From Methanococcus voltae PS (GTDB taxonomy: Archaea; AGJL01; Methanococci; Methanococcales; Methanococcaceae), in assembly GCF_024807035.1 (NCBI RefSeq), contig NZ_JANUCQ010000002.1, positions 452,736-516,735 of the forward strand: a stretch of 64,000 bases of DNA, in the 5' to 3' direction. Position 1 is the first letter of the stretch; every line of letters starts with the position of its first letter. Below the pieces are notes generated by a model. It was given only the letters and a program-made list of their open reading frames with translations. It made no database searches and was not told the DNA's origin. A program made the position numbers and the translations under genes. Positions 20,371 to 32,817 of this stretch are shown piece by piece.

Positions 20371-21666
20371 TTAAAGTCTTTTATCAATGATTCTTTTACT
20401 TTTTTTCTCACTACGAGGTAATTCTCCAGAATTTACACATTCTACGTCAATTTTAATACCAATGAAGTTTTTAAATTTCTTCTGGACTTCTTGCTCTAAT
20501 TTTAATAGAGCTTTTGAATCAATAATTAATTCTTTTTTCAACTCCACTCTCAAAAGCATATTGTCCCTACCTTCGTTCTTTGTGAGAACTACTTGGTATT
20601 CGCTACATAATTCGTCTAGACATTCAATTACTTTTTCAATTTGTTGAGGGAATATATTTACTCCTTTAATTTTAATCCTATCGTCCGAACGTCCCAAAAT
20701 TCTTGAAATCTTTGGATATTTAGCACCACAGCTACATTTTCCAGTCATTATTTGTGTTAAATCCCCTGTCCTATATCTAATAAGTGGAGCACCTTCTTTT
20801 ACGAGTGTTGTTATTACAAGCTCCCCAATTGTTCCATCTGGCAAAACTTTGCCTGTTATCGGGTCTATTATCTCGAATAACAAATAATCATTCCAATAAT
20901 GTAATCCATCGTGTTCGTCACAGTCTATAGCTATTCCAGGACCGTAAACTTCGGTTAAGCCATAAATATCATATGTTTCCATATTTAGCTCTTTTTCTAT
21001 CCTGTTTCTCATTTTTTCGCTCCATCTTTCAGAACCGATTATACCTTTTCTAAGGCATATTTTATCAGAAATACCTCTTTTGTGAATTTCTTCTGCTAAA
21101 AGTAAGGCATATGATGAAGTAGAGGTTAATACTGTTGATTTTAAATCAACCATCATTTTTAATTGTTTTTCCGTGTTTCCTGGACCCATCGGTATAGTCA
21201 TAGCCCCCATTTTTTCAGCACCTAATTGGAAACCAATCCCTGCAGTCCATAATCCATAACCTGGCGTTATATGGACTCTGTCAGTACTTATGACGCCTGC
21301 AACCTCATAACATCTTGACATCATGTCTGTGAATACTTCAACATCTTTTTTCGTATAAGGGATTATAACCGGTTCACCAGTTGTTCCAGACGTTGAATGG
21401 ATTCTAACGATTTCTTCTTCACCTACTGCACTCAGTCCTAGGGGATAAGCTTTCCTTAATTCTGATTTTGTAGTGAAAGGTAATTTTTGAATATCTTCGA
21501 GTGTCTTAATTTCTGAAACTTCGATATCTTTTAATTTTTCTTTGTAGAATGTTCCTTTTTTAGCCCTTTTTACCAAATCTATCAATAAATCAATCTTTTT
21601 ATGGTTTTTATTTTTATTTTTATTTTTATCCTTATTGCCATTATTATCAATATTTTTATTACTCAT
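20371..21666 (-). CDS. paaK: Phenylacetate-CoA ligase (aryl-CoA ligase, PaaK family)
   Basis: 431 residues. Activates aryl acids such as phenylacetate, 4-hydroxyphenylacetate or indoleacetate with ATP and CoA. The P-loop-like HSTSGTTGEPVIIPYTKKD near residue 90, the adenylation blocks YGLTEVYGPG near 235 and IRYRTGDLT near 295, and the C-terminal GRSDDRIKIKGVNIFPQQIE hinge are all present. The N-terminus is Asn/Lys-rich. It is only 9 bases downstream of iorB and probably co-transcribed. The context suggests a route that turns imported aryl acids into aryl-CoA and, via indolepyruvate oxidoreductase, into aromatic amino acids. Confidence 0.92.
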   Translation of the reverse strand: MSNKNIDNNGNKDKNKNKNKNHKKIDLLIDLVKRAKKGTFYKEKLKDIEVSEIKTLEDIQKLPFTTKSELRKAYPLGLSAVGEEEIVRIHSTSGTTGEPVIIPYTKKDVEVFTDMMSRCYEVAGVISTDRVHITPGYGLWTAGIGFQLGAEKMGAMTIPMGPGNTEKQLKMMVDLKSTVLTSTSSYALLLAEEIHKRGISDKICLRKGIIGSERWSEKMRNRIEKELNMETYDIYGLTEVYGPGIAIDCDEHDGLHYWNDYLLFEIIDPITGKVLPDGTIGELVITTLVKEGAPLIRYRTGDLTQIMTGKCSCGAKYPKISRILGRSDDRIKIKGVNIFPQQIEKVIECLDELCSEYQVVLTKNEGRDNMLLRVELKKELIIDSKALLKLEQEVQKKFKNFIGIKIDVECVNSGELPRSEKKSKRIIDKRL

Positions 21667-21675
21667 ATTATCCCT

Positions 21676-22308
21676 TTAAATTTTAATAACATTGTTAGAA
21701 TTAATATTCGCATATTTTTCAAAATTATTAATTGCAAATTCTACGGCTTTTAAATTTATATCCTTAATTTTGCTTGGCATTTCTTCTTTTATTGTGCTAT
21801 TTAATTCATCTACTGAAAAAGGCAAATAATTATTAAAACATGCGATTGCTATCATCATAATATTCATAGTTTTTAAATTTCCAAATTCTAAAGCCATTTT
21901 ATTAAAATTACATGCTGTTAAAGTATTATTTTTATCAAATAGTTCAATAATTTTAATAACTTCCTTTTTAGAATATATTTCATTCTCTGGCGTTTTAGAA
22001 CTTGAATATATTGGATTACTATTTAATAATACTTTAGTATCCTTATTTAAATACTCATTGTATCGGTAAGCTTCAGCAGGTTCAAAACCTATAATAACGT
22101 TTGCTTGCCCTTTTGGGATTAAAGAACCTTTTCTATGACTATCTAATCTTAAATTACTTACCACACTACCACCTCTTTGCGACATTCCGATAGTTTCTGC
22201 AGTACTTATTTTATAACCTTTTCTTAACGCCATGGTTGCTATTAAACGTGATGCTAAAACTATACCTTGACCTCCTACGCCCGATATGATTATATCACAT
22301 TTTTCCAT
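21676..22308 (-). CDS. iorB: Indolepyruvate ferredoxin oxidoreductase subunit beta
   Basis: 210 residues. The gamma-domain subunit of the two-subunit Ior enzyme, which interconverts aryl pyruvates and aryl-CoA with ferredoxin. The N-terminal block ISGVGGQGIVLASRLIA and the following AETIGMSQRGGSVVSNLRL are diagnostic. Length is normal. It is preceded by a spacer of 213 bases after iorA and followed almost directly by paaK. Confidence 0.94.
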   Translation of the reverse strand: MEKCDIIISGVGGQGIVLASRLIATMALRKGYKISTAETIGMSQRGGSVVSNLRLDSHRKGSLIPKGQANVIIGFEPAEAYRYNEYLNKDTKVLLNSNPIYSSSKTPENEIYSKKEVIKIIELFDKNNTLTACNFNKMALEFGNLKTMNIMMIAIACFNNYLPFSVDELNSTIKEEMPSKIKDINLKAVEFAINNFEKYANINSNNVIKI

Positions 22309-22397
22309 AGATTACACCTTTTATTACTATTCTTACTATTCTTACTATTATTTTTTTATTAGATTATTTTTTTATTCTATTACATTATTTTAATTTT

Positions 22398-22502
22398 TTA
22401 AGTACATCGAATACTTATTTCGTACACTTTTGGATTAATTTCATCCATATCTGTACTTATCACATCCTTCGAAAACCCGAATATCACAAATATTGTCGAC
22501 AT
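22398..22502 (-). CDS. Possible 34-residue reading frame between iorA and iorB
   Basis: An ATG at 22502 opens a 34-codon frame (MSTIFVIFGFSKDVISTDMD then EINPKVYEISIRCT) ending at 22398, starting 20 bases after the iorA stop. Its base composition is less A+T-rich than neighbouring spacers. There is no clear ribosome binding site for the first ATG; the internal ATG (codon 19) has GGATGTGAT upstream. It may be a degraded gene remnant, a leader peptide or chance. Confidence 0.2.
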   Translation of the reverse strand: MSTIFVIFGFSKDVISTDMDEINPKVYEISIRCT

Positions 22503-22521
22503 ATAAAATTATTTTTTAGAA

Positions 22522-24624
<2,103 letters not shown>

Positions 24625-24916
24625 AAAAATCCCTCGTAATAGTTATTTTGTGACCATTTTAATAATATAAGTATATAATTAAAGTTTATTTATATAAATA
24701 TCGATTAATTTAAATTATTATGGCATAATTGCACAATAATTATTTGATTACGCATGGATTGATTATTTTTTATATTTCTAATATTTCTAATATTTAATAC
24801 AAAGATATAATAAACATAAAACATATTATTTTAAACAAAAGTATAAAAATTTATAAAATAAAAAATAGAAATAATTTAGTCAATTTTTTCAGATGTCTAA
24901 TTTACAAGGTGTTTTA

Positions 24917-26461
24917 ATGGAATGGGTTGAGAAATATAGACCTAAATCTATGAATGATGTAGCAGGGCAAAATAAAATCAAAGAAGAGCTTACAAATTGG
25001 ATTGAAGAGTACCTTCAGAACGGCGGATATCATAAACCGTTATTACTTGCCGGACCTCCAGGCTGTGGAAAAACCACTTTAGCGTACGCTTTAGCAAATG
25101 ATTACAATTTTGAAGTAATAGAATTAAATGCAAGCGATAAAAGGAATAAAAACGTAATTCAACAGGTTGTAGGTACCGCTGCAGTTTCAAAATCATTGAG
25201 CGGTAGGCGCTCATTGATAATTTTAGACGAAGTGGACGGTTTGTCAGGTAATGAAGATAGGGGAGGGGTTTCGGAAATTATAAAGGTTGCTAAGACTGCA
25301 AAAAACCCGATAATACTTACAGCGAATGACCCGTATAAATTAAACTTGTCTTCTCTTAGAAACTCCGTTCATCTTGTGAATGTGAATTCAGTACATACTA
25401 ACTCGATACCGCCAGTACTTAGAAGAATAGCATTGCAAGAAGGCTATGAAGTTGACCCAAAAGCTATTAAAATGATAGCATCACATGCTAGTGGTGATTT
25501 AAGGGCTGCCATAAATGATTTGGAATCATTACTAATCGGAAGAACTACACCAATGGAAACCGAGGACGTAAGAAACTTAGCAGACCGAGATAGTAAAGGA
25601 AATATATTTGATGCAGTTAGGATTGCATTAAAAACCACACACTATGATATCGCAGTTTCTACGAGTAGAGACTTGAAGGAAGATATTGGAACGGTTCAAG
25701 AGTGGTTAGCTGAAAACATACCTAGGGAATACCAAAAACCACACGAAATAGCAAAAGCTTATGACTATATTTCCAAATCAGACATTTATCTCGGTAGAGT
25801 TTACCGTAGGCAACATTTTGGATTTTGGAAATATGCTTCAGCACTAATGACTGCAGGTGTTGCATTATCCAAAGACGAAAAGTATCGAGGATTTATACGA
25901 TATTCGCCCCCTACAATATTTACTAAATTAAGTAGGTCTAAAGTACATCGTCAGAAAACTAAAGCAGTAGCCTTAAAAATAGGTCAAAAAGTTCATTTAT
26001 CCTCTAAACGTGCTATGGAATACATGAGACTATTACCTTTAATTTTTGAGAATGATATAGACGCTTCAATCGGATTAATTGAGTATTTTGAATTAACTAG
26101 GGATGAAGTAGAATTTTTGAGTAAAAAAACTATTGCAACCAAAATATTTAAGCAAATTCAAAAAGATGAAAAAGAACAAGCCAAAGCAAGAAAAAAAGAA
26201 CTTAAAGAGATGAAAAAATCAAATAAAGAAAGTAATGGCGAGTCTAAAACTACTACTAAAACTAAAAGTAAGAAAGATAAATCATCTAATTCTTCGAAAG
26301 AAAATGGAAATAGCTTAGAAAAATTCTTAAATCCTACTAAAGTGAAAAAAGAAATAGAAATAGAAGTTGAAACAGAAGTTGAAATCGAAAAAAAAGAGGA
26401 TAATTCGGATAATTTAAAAAATATGCCTAAAAGTCAAATTACATTAGATAATTTCTTTTAA
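24917..26461 (+). CDS. rfcL: Replication factor C large subunit
   Basis: 514 residues. The clamp loader subunit that opens PCNA at primer ends. MEWVEKYRPKSMNDVAGQ opens the AAA+ domain; Walker A is AGPPGCGKTT near residue 46, Walker B IILDEVDG near 100, sensor 1 ILTANDPY near 135. Residues about 420-500 are a charged Lys/Glu/Ser linker. The C-terminus ends QITLDNFF, a PCNA-interacting peptide. The frame is open eight codons upstream, but the ATG at 24917 has an AAGGTG ribosome binding site. Confidence 0.95.
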   Translation: MEWVEKYRPKSMNDVAGQNKIKEELTNWIEEYLQNGGYHKPLLLAGPPGCGKTTLAYALANDYNFEVIELNASDKRNKNVIQQVVGTAAVSKSLSGRRSLIILDEVDGLSGNEDRGGVSEIIKVAKTAKNPIILTANDPYKLNLSSLRNSVHLVNVNSVHTNSIPPVLRRIALQEGYEVDPKAIKMIASHASGDLRAAINDLESLLIGRTTPMETEDVRNLADRDSKGNIFDAVRIALKTTHYDIAVSTSRDLKEDIGTVQEWLAENIPREYQKPHEIAKAYDYISKSDIYLGRVYRRQHFGFWKYASALMTAGVALSKDEKYRGFIRYSPPTIFTKLSRSKVHRQKTKAVALKIGQKVHLSSKRAMEYMRLLPLIFENDIDASIGLIEYFELTRDEVEFLSKKTIATKIFKQIQKDEKEQAKARKKELKEMKKSNKESNGESKTTTKTKSKKDKSSNSSKENGNSLEKFLNPTKVKKEIEIEVETEVEIEKKEDNSDNLKNMPKSQITLDNFF

Positions 26462-26486
26462 TATTCTTTAATAAATTCTAATTTCT

Positions 26487-27563
26487 TTAATTTGTATTTT
26501 CAATATTTTCTTTGCTTAAATACAATGTTTGCGATGGGAATGCAAAATCCAAATTTTCCTTTTCAAATTCTTCCCTTATTTTTAAATTAACGTTTTCACA
26601 AGTATTTAAATAATAATCATAACTTAGATTGTTAACGTAATATTCTACACGTATATCTAAAGAATAAGACCCATAATTTGTAAAATTAACCCTTATGGGG
26701 TCTACAACCCCTTCTTCGTCATTTAATATCTTTTTTACAATGTTTGTTGCTTTTATAATCTCTTCTTTTGAAGTATCGTAGGTAAGTCCCAGTGTTACAA
26801 CTGTCCTTCTTTTTCTTCTTGCACTTTTATTTTCAATTTCCGAATTTATTATATCCATATTTGGTATTATTAGCAAGCTATCATCAAAAGAACGTATTTT
26901 TGTACTTCTAAGTCCTATTTCTTCAACAAAACCTTGCCCAGTATCCCATTTTATCCAGTCGTGAGTTATAAATGTATTATCTGTATAAATTATAATTCCC
27001 GCTATGAAATTTTCTAAAGTAGGTTTTGAAGCCAAAGCTACAGCTAAACCACCAATACCCAAACCTGCAACTACTGTGGCAATATTAAAACCCATATTTT
27101 CCAGTGCTAAAATTATAGCTCCCAAAATAATCATTATTTTTAATAATTTTCGAACCGGTGGCAATATATGACCATGCAATCGATTGTCAGAGTCTTCAAT
27201 TCTCGGGTTGATATAATGTACAAACATTTTGTCAATAAATGACATTGTGAACAATACCATCGCAATAATATATGAAATTGATATTGCGTCATTTAGCAAA
27301 ACTCTACAGTGTGGTTCTAAAGTTAAAGAAAGAGACGCATATCGGACTGCACTAGTAAATATAAATATTACAATTGGAGTAATTGCTGAATCGATAAAAA
27401 TACAGTCTATTCCATTCCTTCCATTTTTAATTTTGTTTTTTAATCGATATTCTAATAATTTTTTTATTAATTTTGCAACCAATATTCCCAATAAAACGTA
27501 AATTATAAAATAAAAATACTTATATATTGGATTTCCAAAAAGCATATCGTTTATAAACTCCAT
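26487..27563 (-). CDS. MscS-family mechanosensitive ion channel (second copy)
   Basis: 358 residues, a clear paralogue of the channel at 14384-15484: same opening (INDMLFGNPIYKY against NFMLFGNTIFEY), same TM3 pattern VVAGLGIGGLAVALASKPTLENFIAG, and same beta domain VEEIGLRSTKIRSFDDSLLIIPN. Four or five membrane helices precede TM3. A GGGGGTTACT site precedes the ATG. It converges with rfcL, with 25 bases between the stops. Two differently tuned channels may cover small and large osmotic shocks, as known in M. jannaschii. Confidence 0.92.
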   Translation of the reverse strand: MEFINDMLFGNPIYKYFYFIIYVLLGILVAKLIKKLLEYRLKNKIKNGRNGIDCIFIDSAITPIVIFIFTSAVRYASLSLTLEPHCRVLLNDAISISYIIAMVLFTMSFIDKMFVHYINPRIEDSDNRLHGHILPPVRKLLKIMIILGAIILALENMGFNIATVVAGLGIGGLAVALASKPTLENFIAGIIIYTDNTFITHDWIKWDTGQGFVEEIGLRSTKIRSFDDSLLIIPNMDIINSEIENKSARRKRRTVVTLGLTYDTSKEEIIKATNIVKKILNDEEGVVDPIRVNFTNYGSYSLDIRVEYYVNNLSYDYYLNTCENVNLKIREEFEKENLDFAFPSQTLYLSKENIENTN

Positions 27564-27786
27564 TATAGTAACCCCCTTGGTTAAAATTACCTATAAAATA
27601 CAATATGTAAAGAAAATTAATAATAGCTAATTAAATACATTTAAATCTATAATATATTATAACATATTCGAATATTATATATGTTATTTATTACTTGATT
27701 TAACTAAAAAATAATATAAAAATATAAAAATAAAATAATATAAAAATAAAAGTAAAACTAAAGATAAAAAGAAATATTAAAATTAT

Positions 27787-28752
27787 TTAAATGTTCATTT
27801 CTTTCATTTTTTCCCTAATTGGGGTCACAATTTTAATCATTGCTTCTGCAACCATATTTTTTAAGTCCATTGGGTGTAATCCTTCCACGTATGCTTTTTC
27901 TAATTCTTCGTAGGTGTTAAATACGATATTTCCACCGTATTTTTCAGGTCTTTTCAATTCTGCAGGATAATCTAAATAATAGTGTGCAATTTCTAAAATT
28001 GGATTTCCACTAACTTCTTTCATAGGACAGTATGCTTCTTTTATTTTTTTATTAATATCGCTATCTTCATCATCCGCAGCAATTAAATTTCCTTTTGAAG
28101 ATGACATTTTACCAACGCCGTCTAATCCTGATAAAACCGGATTATGTAAACAAATTGGTGTTTCAAAATCCATGTTTGGCAATAATTCTCTAGCTAAAAC
28201 GTGTATTTTTCTTTGTTCCATTCCACCGACAGCTACTGCAACTTTCAAGTATTTTATATCGTTTACCTGCATTAAAGGGTAAACTACTTCTGCTACTTTT
28301 GGGTTATCGTCTTCTCTTGCGATAACTTCCATACTTCTTCTTGCTCTTTTTAATGTAGTTTTTAAAGCCAATTTGTAAACATCTTCTGTATATTGGGCTC
28401 CTAATTGGTATTCTGAGCCATAAACGTAATCTGCTTCAAGTCCCATAGCTTCAAATACTGACCTATTGTATTCACCCAATTCCCTAATTTCTTCGAGGGT
28501 ACCTTTTTGATTCAAGTAAGCGTGGAAGTCTGCCAATAAAATTACAACTTTAAAGCCTGCTTTGTGTAAATCCATCATTTTTCTAATTTGTAAGTAATGA
28601 CCCATGTGAATTTTACCACTTGGTTCAAAACCTATGTATGCTATCTTTTCCCTTTTGTTTGTTTCGTCGGATAACATTTCTTTTAATTCGTCTTCTCCGA
28701 TAATTTCAACACTGTTCCTTTTAACAAGGTCAAATTTCTCATTAGCGTTCAT
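27787..28752 (-). CDS. tyrS: Tyrosyl-tRNA synthetase
   Basis: 321 residues, archaeal/eukaryotic type. The HIGH motif is seen as [11 protein letters not shown] near residue 49, and KMSKS as KMSSSKG near 211. The tyrosine-pocket segment [13 protein letters not shown] and [21 protein letters not shown] are present. Length is normal. It is divergent from the gene at 29137. The upstream spacer carries an A+T-rich promoter region with short tandem repeats. Confidence 0.95.
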   Translation of the reverse strand: MNANEKFDLVKRNSVEIIGEDELKEMLSDETNKREKIAYIGFEPSGKIHMGHYLQIRKMMDLHKAGFKVVILLADFHAYLNQKGTLEEIRELGEYNRSVFEAMGLEADYVYGSEYQLGAQYTEDVYKLALKTTLKRARRSMEVIAREDDNPKVAEVVYPLMQVNDIKYLKVAVAVGGMEQRKIHVLARELLPNMDFETPICLHNPVLSGLDGVGKMSSSKGNLIAADDEDSDINKKIKEAYCPMKEVSGNPILEIAHYYLDYPAELKRPEKYGGNIVFNTYEELEKAYVEGLHPMDLKNMVAEAMIKIVTPIREKMKEMNI

Positions 28753-29136
28753 TCTATCTACCTATTATGTATTAATCAATAATTTATAATATTATACTTA
28801 TAATGTATTGTATAATGTATTGTATAATTTATCTTATACTATTGCATATGGTTATAAAGTTATATATTGTGAAAAATCATATTTATAAAATTAAAATATA
28901 GATTAAAATATGAATTAAAATATGAATTAAAGTATTAAATAAATACGAGTTTAATATATTAAACACTTCTGTATATAAATTTATAGTACCATTAAAATAT
29001 CCAAATAATATAGTTATTATTTTAGTTATTAAATACTAAATATTAATTTTATAGTTTCTATCATCGCTACTATAATTTATATATATTATGTAACAACTAT
29101 GTAATAAGATAGTTAAATTTTATTAATAGGTGAATT
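28753..29136. other. Divergent intergenic region, tyrS and DUF2067-like gene
   Basis: Contains about 2.5 copies of a 12-base unit ATAATGTATTGT near 28798-28828 and about three copies of AATTAAAATATG near 28900-28935. Several TATA-like elements. No gene or RNA is recognised. Confidence 0.45.
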
Positions 29137-29754
29137 ATGAAAAGAGTTATATCAGTTAGTGGTTCTGAAGAAGAAACAGTTGAAATATGTGAAAAGGTTG
29201 CTAAATTAGGTTTGGAATGTTCCTTTGATTCAAAGGTTAAAAGTACTGACGGCTCGATTTCAAGTATTATGATAAAACTTTATGGTAATGACCGTATAAA
29301 ATTAAAAGAAGACCATAAAGATATTTTAGCAATAATAACTGACGTTAAAAACAAATATAATGCAAATAAAAAGGGAATGTTTACATATCAATTAAATGAT
29401 TTAAAAACACCTGTTAACAAAGACTTGATAATAGATGCTTTAAAATACTCTAAAATAAAATGCGAGTATTTAAAAAGTGAAAACGAGTTACTTGCAGAAA
29501 TAACCGCTCCAGAATTAGATGATTTACTTAAAGAATTACAAGAAATCTATGTAGATTTATCTTATTACCCTATCGGTTCAAAACCGGTTAAAAATGCCGT
29601 AGTACTTGGAGTATACATCTCAGGTGTTGAAATGGAAGATATATTGGAATTGGGGCTTGAAAAAGGTTGTTTTAGAGAAGAAGATGATAGAATTGTGCTA
29701 AATATGGATATCAATAAAGTAAAAACTATATTATGCAATGAATTAAAGAATTAA
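29137..29754 (+). CDS. Conserved archaeal hypothetical protein, possibly DUF2067
   Basis: 205 residues, soluble and mixed alpha/beta. The N-terminus MKRVISVSGSEEETVEICEK resembles a small ligand-binding or nucleic-acid-binding domain, and the C-terminal half contains GVYISGVEMEDILELGLEKGCF. I tentatively place it in DUF2067, an archaeal family without known function. An ATAGGTGAAT ribosome binding site precedes the ATG. rpoL follows 220 bases downstream on the same strand. Confidence 0.6.
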   Translation: MKRVISVSGSEEETVEICEKVAKLGLECSFDSKVKSTDGSISSIMIKLYGNDRIKLKEDHKDILAIITDVKNKYNANKKGMFTYQLNDLKTPVNKDLIIDALKYSKIKCEYLKSENELLAEITAPELDDLLKELQEIYVDLSYYPIGSKPVKNAVVLGVYISGVEMEDILELGLEKGCFREEDDRIVLNMDINKVKTILCNELKN

Positions 29755-29974
29755 TGAATTAAAGAATTAAAATATTGATATAATTAAGATATAAATCCTG
29801 CAGATAACAAAATATATAAATAAAATATGGCCTATATACTTATAACTACCGAAATTATGAGTATGATAAATAATTATTTATTAAGTATAAAATGTAATTA
29901 TTACAAGTATTATATTACAATTTTAAAATTTTTTATAATTACGCTATATAACCATAAACCATATTGGTGAAAAC

Positions 29975-30259
29975 ATGATTAAAATTATAAAGCAAACGGA
30001 AAACTACCTTGAATTTGAATTAAAAAACGAAGACCATTCGTTACCTAACATATTAAAAGATATAATGTTAGTAAAAGAAAATGTAATAATGGCTTCATAC
30101 AACGTTGAGCACCCGGTTTTAGACCCTGAAAGTGGTAAATATATCTCAAACCCAGTTTTAGTTTTAAAAACTGCTGAAGGAACTAGTGCAGTTGAGATTT
30201 TAAAAGAAAGTTTAAGCGATTTAATCAAGTTATGTGATGAAGGATTAAAAAATTTATAA
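29975..30259 (+). CDS. rpoL: DNA-directed RNA polymerase subunit L (Rpo11)
   Basis: 94 residues. With subunit D it forms the assembly platform of archaeal RNA polymerase. The motif EDHSLPNILKDIML at residues 19-32 and ASYNVEHPVLD near 40 are the family signature. A TTGGTGAA ribosome binding site precedes the ATG. A 12-base palindrome GAGTTATAACTC lies just downstream at 30284-30295. Confidence 0.96.
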   Translation: MIKIIKQTENYLEFELKNEDHSLPNILKDIMLVKENVIMASYNVEHPVLDPESGKYISNPVLVLKTAEGTSAVEILKESLSDLIKLCDEGLKNL

Positions 30260-30462
30260 TCCACGTATTTTAATACATATATTGAGTTATAACTCTCCAT
30301 ATATACTATTTTTTTAATTTATTAAGTCTTTAAAATGATAATATTGTACATTAAATTGTGATGTAAAAATATTAAATAGAAAGCTATTTAATCCATAAAT
30401 TAAATAAATTTGTACTATTAAATAGTTAAATATTTACATTTTTAAACATTGTTGGTGAAAAA

Positions 30463-30714
30463 ATGGTAGACGTTATAAACCAGAAAAATCCCATTTTAGC
30501 AGGTATTTTGTCCTTTTTAATTGTTGGTGCAGGTCAAATGTACAACGGCCAGATTAAAAAAGGTATATTGTTACTTATAGCTGGTTTAATCTCAGGATTT
30601 TTATTGTTCTTCTTAATTGGATTTATATTATTACCTATTGTTTACATATATGCGATTTACGACGCTTACACTACTGCAGATAAAATAAATAAAGGCGAAA
30701 TATTTATTAATTAA
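30463..30714 (+). CDS. Small membrane protein, TM2-domain-like
   Basis: 83 residues. Two hydrophobic helices (about 10-27 and 34-60) with a short polar turn GQMYNGQIKKG between them, the arrangement of the TM2/DUF5683-type small membrane proteins. A conserved aromatic-acidic YAIYDAYTTADKIN follows. Function unknown. A TTGGTGAA ribosome binding site precedes the ATG. It lies between rpoL and the L1 operon. Confidence 0.65.
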   Translation: MVDVINQKNPILAGILSFLIVGAGQMYNGQIKKGILLLIAGLISGFLLFFLIGFILLPIVYIYAIYDAYTTADKINKGEIFIN

Positions 30715-30953
30715 ATTTATATTTTTTTATTTTTTAATATTTTTTATTACCCATACTACAAATTTCTATATATAGTTTAACGACAATAGCATTATACAAT
30801 ATTATTTCTTTAAAAATTTTTAAAACATTTAAAACATTTAAAACATTTAAATTTTATTTTTATCGTAGTAATATTTATATAATAGTTAATCAATATTAGA
30901 TTTGCTCCATGTTAAGACTGAGAAGTCATATAACAATTACAGGAGGCTACACA

Positions 30954-31595
30954 ATGGACAGTGTAAAAATAATAAACGCAGTGAAGGAGGCTCGAAATTC
31001 AGCAAAGCCGCGAAACTTCACACAGTCTGTTGACCTTATCATAAACCTTAAAGAGCTTGATTTGTCAAGACCTGAAAACAGGATGAAACAACAAATCGTT
31101 CTCCCAAGTGGTTTAGGAAAAGAAATCAACATTGCTGTGATTGCTAAAGGAGATTTAGCTGCTCAAGCTGAAAGCATGGGCCTCACTGTAATAAGACAGG
31201 AAGAATTAGAAGAATTAGGAAAAAATAAAAAGCAAGCTAAGAAATTAGCTAACGCAAACCAGTTCTTTATTGCACAAGCTGATATGATGCCTATCGTAGG
31301 TAAATCATTAGGTGCCGTTTTAGGTCCTAGAGGTAAAATGCCACAACCTGTTCCTGCTAATGCAAACCTTAAACCTTTGGTTGAAAGATTTGGTAAAACC
31401 ATTAGCATTAACACAAGGGATAAAGCATTTTTCCAGGTTTACGTAGGTAAAGAATCAATGAGTGATGAAGAACTTGCAGCAAATATTGAAGCAGTATTAA
31501 ATACTGTTGCTAGAAAGTATGAAAAAGGACTTTATCACGTTAAAAACGCATTTACAAAACTTACAATGGGTGCTTCTGCGCCTATAGAAAAGTAG
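30954..31595 (+). CDS. rpl1: 50S ribosomal protein L1
   Basis: 213 residues. Binds 23S rRNA at the L1 stalk and, in Methanococcus, represses its own operon. Sequence blocks are [17 protein letters not shown] near residue 25 and [17 protein letters not shown] near 125. The frame runs upstream to 30909, but the ATG at 30954 follows an AGGAGGC ribosome binding site. The coding region itself contains an L1-binding-site mimic about 27 bases from the ATG. L10 follows after 13 bases, L12 after a 198-base gap. Confidence 0.97.
   Translation: MDSVKIINAVKEARNSAKPRNFTQSVDLIINLKELDLSRPENRMKQQIVLPSGLGKEINIAVIAKGDLAAQAESMGLTVIRQEELEELGKNKKQAKKLANANQFFIAQADMMPIVGKSLGAVLGPRGKMPQPVPANANLKPLVERFGKTISINTRDKAFFQVYVGKESMSDEELAANIEAVLNTVARKYEKGLYHVKNAFTKLTMGASAPIEK
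30981..31021 (+). promoter_or_regulatory. L1 autoregulatory mRNA site (rRNA mimic) inside the L1 gene
   Basis: GTGAAG at 30981-30986 pairs perfectly with CTTCAC at 31016-31021. An inner helix GGCT (30989-30992) with AGCC (31006-31009) is separated by an asymmetric internal loop (GA on one side, GCGAAA on the other), matching the helix-loop-helix L1 target on 23S rRNA. Its place about 30 bases after the ATG is as described for the Methanococcus vannielii L1 operon. The structure is seen directly; repression here is inferred by homology. Confidence 0.8.
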
Positions 31596-31608
31596 AGGGG
31601 TTGAGATT

Positions 31609-32619
31609 ATGAGTGAAGTAAAATTTGAACATAAGATTGCCTCTTGGAAAGTAGATGAAGTTAACTCATTGAAAGAATTACTTAAAAGTGGTAATGTAAT
31701 TGCTCTTATCGATATGATGGAAGTTCCTTCAGTTCAACTTCAAGAAATTAGAGACACAATCAGAGACTCAATGACTTTGAAAATGTCAAGAAATACGTTA
31801 ATGAAAAGAGCGATTGAAGAAGTCGCTGAGGAAACAGGTAATCCTTCATTCACAAAATTAATTGATTGTATGGAAAAAGGTGCTGCACTTATTGCAACCG
31901 AAATGAACCCATTCAAACTCTACAAGACTCTTAACGAGAGCAAAAGCCCTGCGCCAATTAAAGCTGGAGCTACTGCACCTTGTGATATTGAAATTAAAGC
32001 TGGTTCAACAGGTATGCCACCAGGACCATTTTTAAGTGAATTGAAAGCTGTAGGTTTACCTGCTGCAATCGAAAAAGGTAAAATTGGTATCAAAGAAGAT
32101 ACAATCGTTGCTAAAGAAGGAGATGTAGTATCCGCTAAATTAGCCGTGGTATTATCAAAATTAGATATTAAACCTATGGAAGTAGGTTTAAATGTATTAG
32201 GCGTTTACGAAGATGGAATTGTATACGACCCTGAAATATTAAAAATTGATGAGGATGAATTCCTCGCTAAATTACAAAGTGCTTACACTGGTGCATTTAA
32301 CTTATCCGTTAATGCAGTTATTCCAACATCAGCTACAATTGAAACAATCGTACAAAAAGCATTCTCCAATGCTAAGGCTGTATCAATTGAAGGCGCATTC
32401 TTAACATCAGAAACCTCAGACGCTATATTAGGAAAAGCTACCGCTCAAATGTTAGCAGTTGCTAAATTAGCTGGTGAAGATGCTTTAGATGATGAATTAA
32501 AAGGAATGGTAAGTGGTTCAGAAGTAGAATCAGCTCCTGCAGCTGAAGAAGCTCCTGCAGCTGAAGAAGAGAAGAAAGAAGAAGCTCCTGCATCAGTAGG
32601 TATGGGATTATTATTCTAA
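31609..32619 (+). CDS. rplP0: 50S ribosomal protein L10 (P0)
   Basis: 336 residues. Anchors the L12 dimers on the ribosomal stalk. The N-terminal rRNA-binding domain contains [13 protein letters not shown] near residue 65 and [16 protein letters not shown] near 115. The C-terminal half carries L12-binding helices, then an Ala/Glu-rich hinge and the terminal GMGLLF motif shared with archaeal L12. A GAGGGGTTGAG ribosome binding site lies within the 13-base gap after L1, so the two are translationally linked. Confidence 0.96.
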   Translation: MSEVKFEHKIASWKVDEVNSLKELLKSGNVIALIDMMEVPSVQLQEIRDTIRDSMTLKMSRNTLMKRAIEEVAEETGNPSFTKLIDCMEKGAALIATEMNPFKLYKTLNESKSPAPIKAGATAPCDIEIKAGSTGMPPGPFLSELKAVGLPAAIEKGKIGIKEDTIVAKEGDVVSAKLAVVLSKLDIKPMEVGLNVLGVYEDGIVYDPEILKIDEDEFLAKLQSAYTGAFNLSVNAVIPTSATIETIVQKAFSNAKAVSIEGAFLTSETSDAILGKATAQMLAVAKLAGEDALDDELKGMVSGSEVESAPAAEEAPAAEEEKKEEAPASVGMGLLF

Positions 32620-32716
32620 AATCTTCAATTTTTTAGTATATCATATGAATAAATTTAATATATTTGATTATAGAAATATAATTATAGGAAAAATAACGAT
32701 TTAAAAAAAATCTAAG

Positions 32717-32741
32717 GTATATATTGAAAAAATATATATAC
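32717..32741. repeat. Perfect 8-base inverted repeat between L10 and L12
   Basis: GTATATAT at 32717-32724 and ATATATAC at 32734-32741, loop of nine bases. It may be a TATA-containing promoter for L12 or an mRNA hairpin in the 198-base gap; the sequence alone does not choose. Confidence 0.4.
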
Positions 32742-32817
32742 TTCAATAGATTATCTGAAAACTAATAATTATAAAAACACAAAACTAAGTAAATTATTAG
32801 TATTTGAGGTGTACTTT

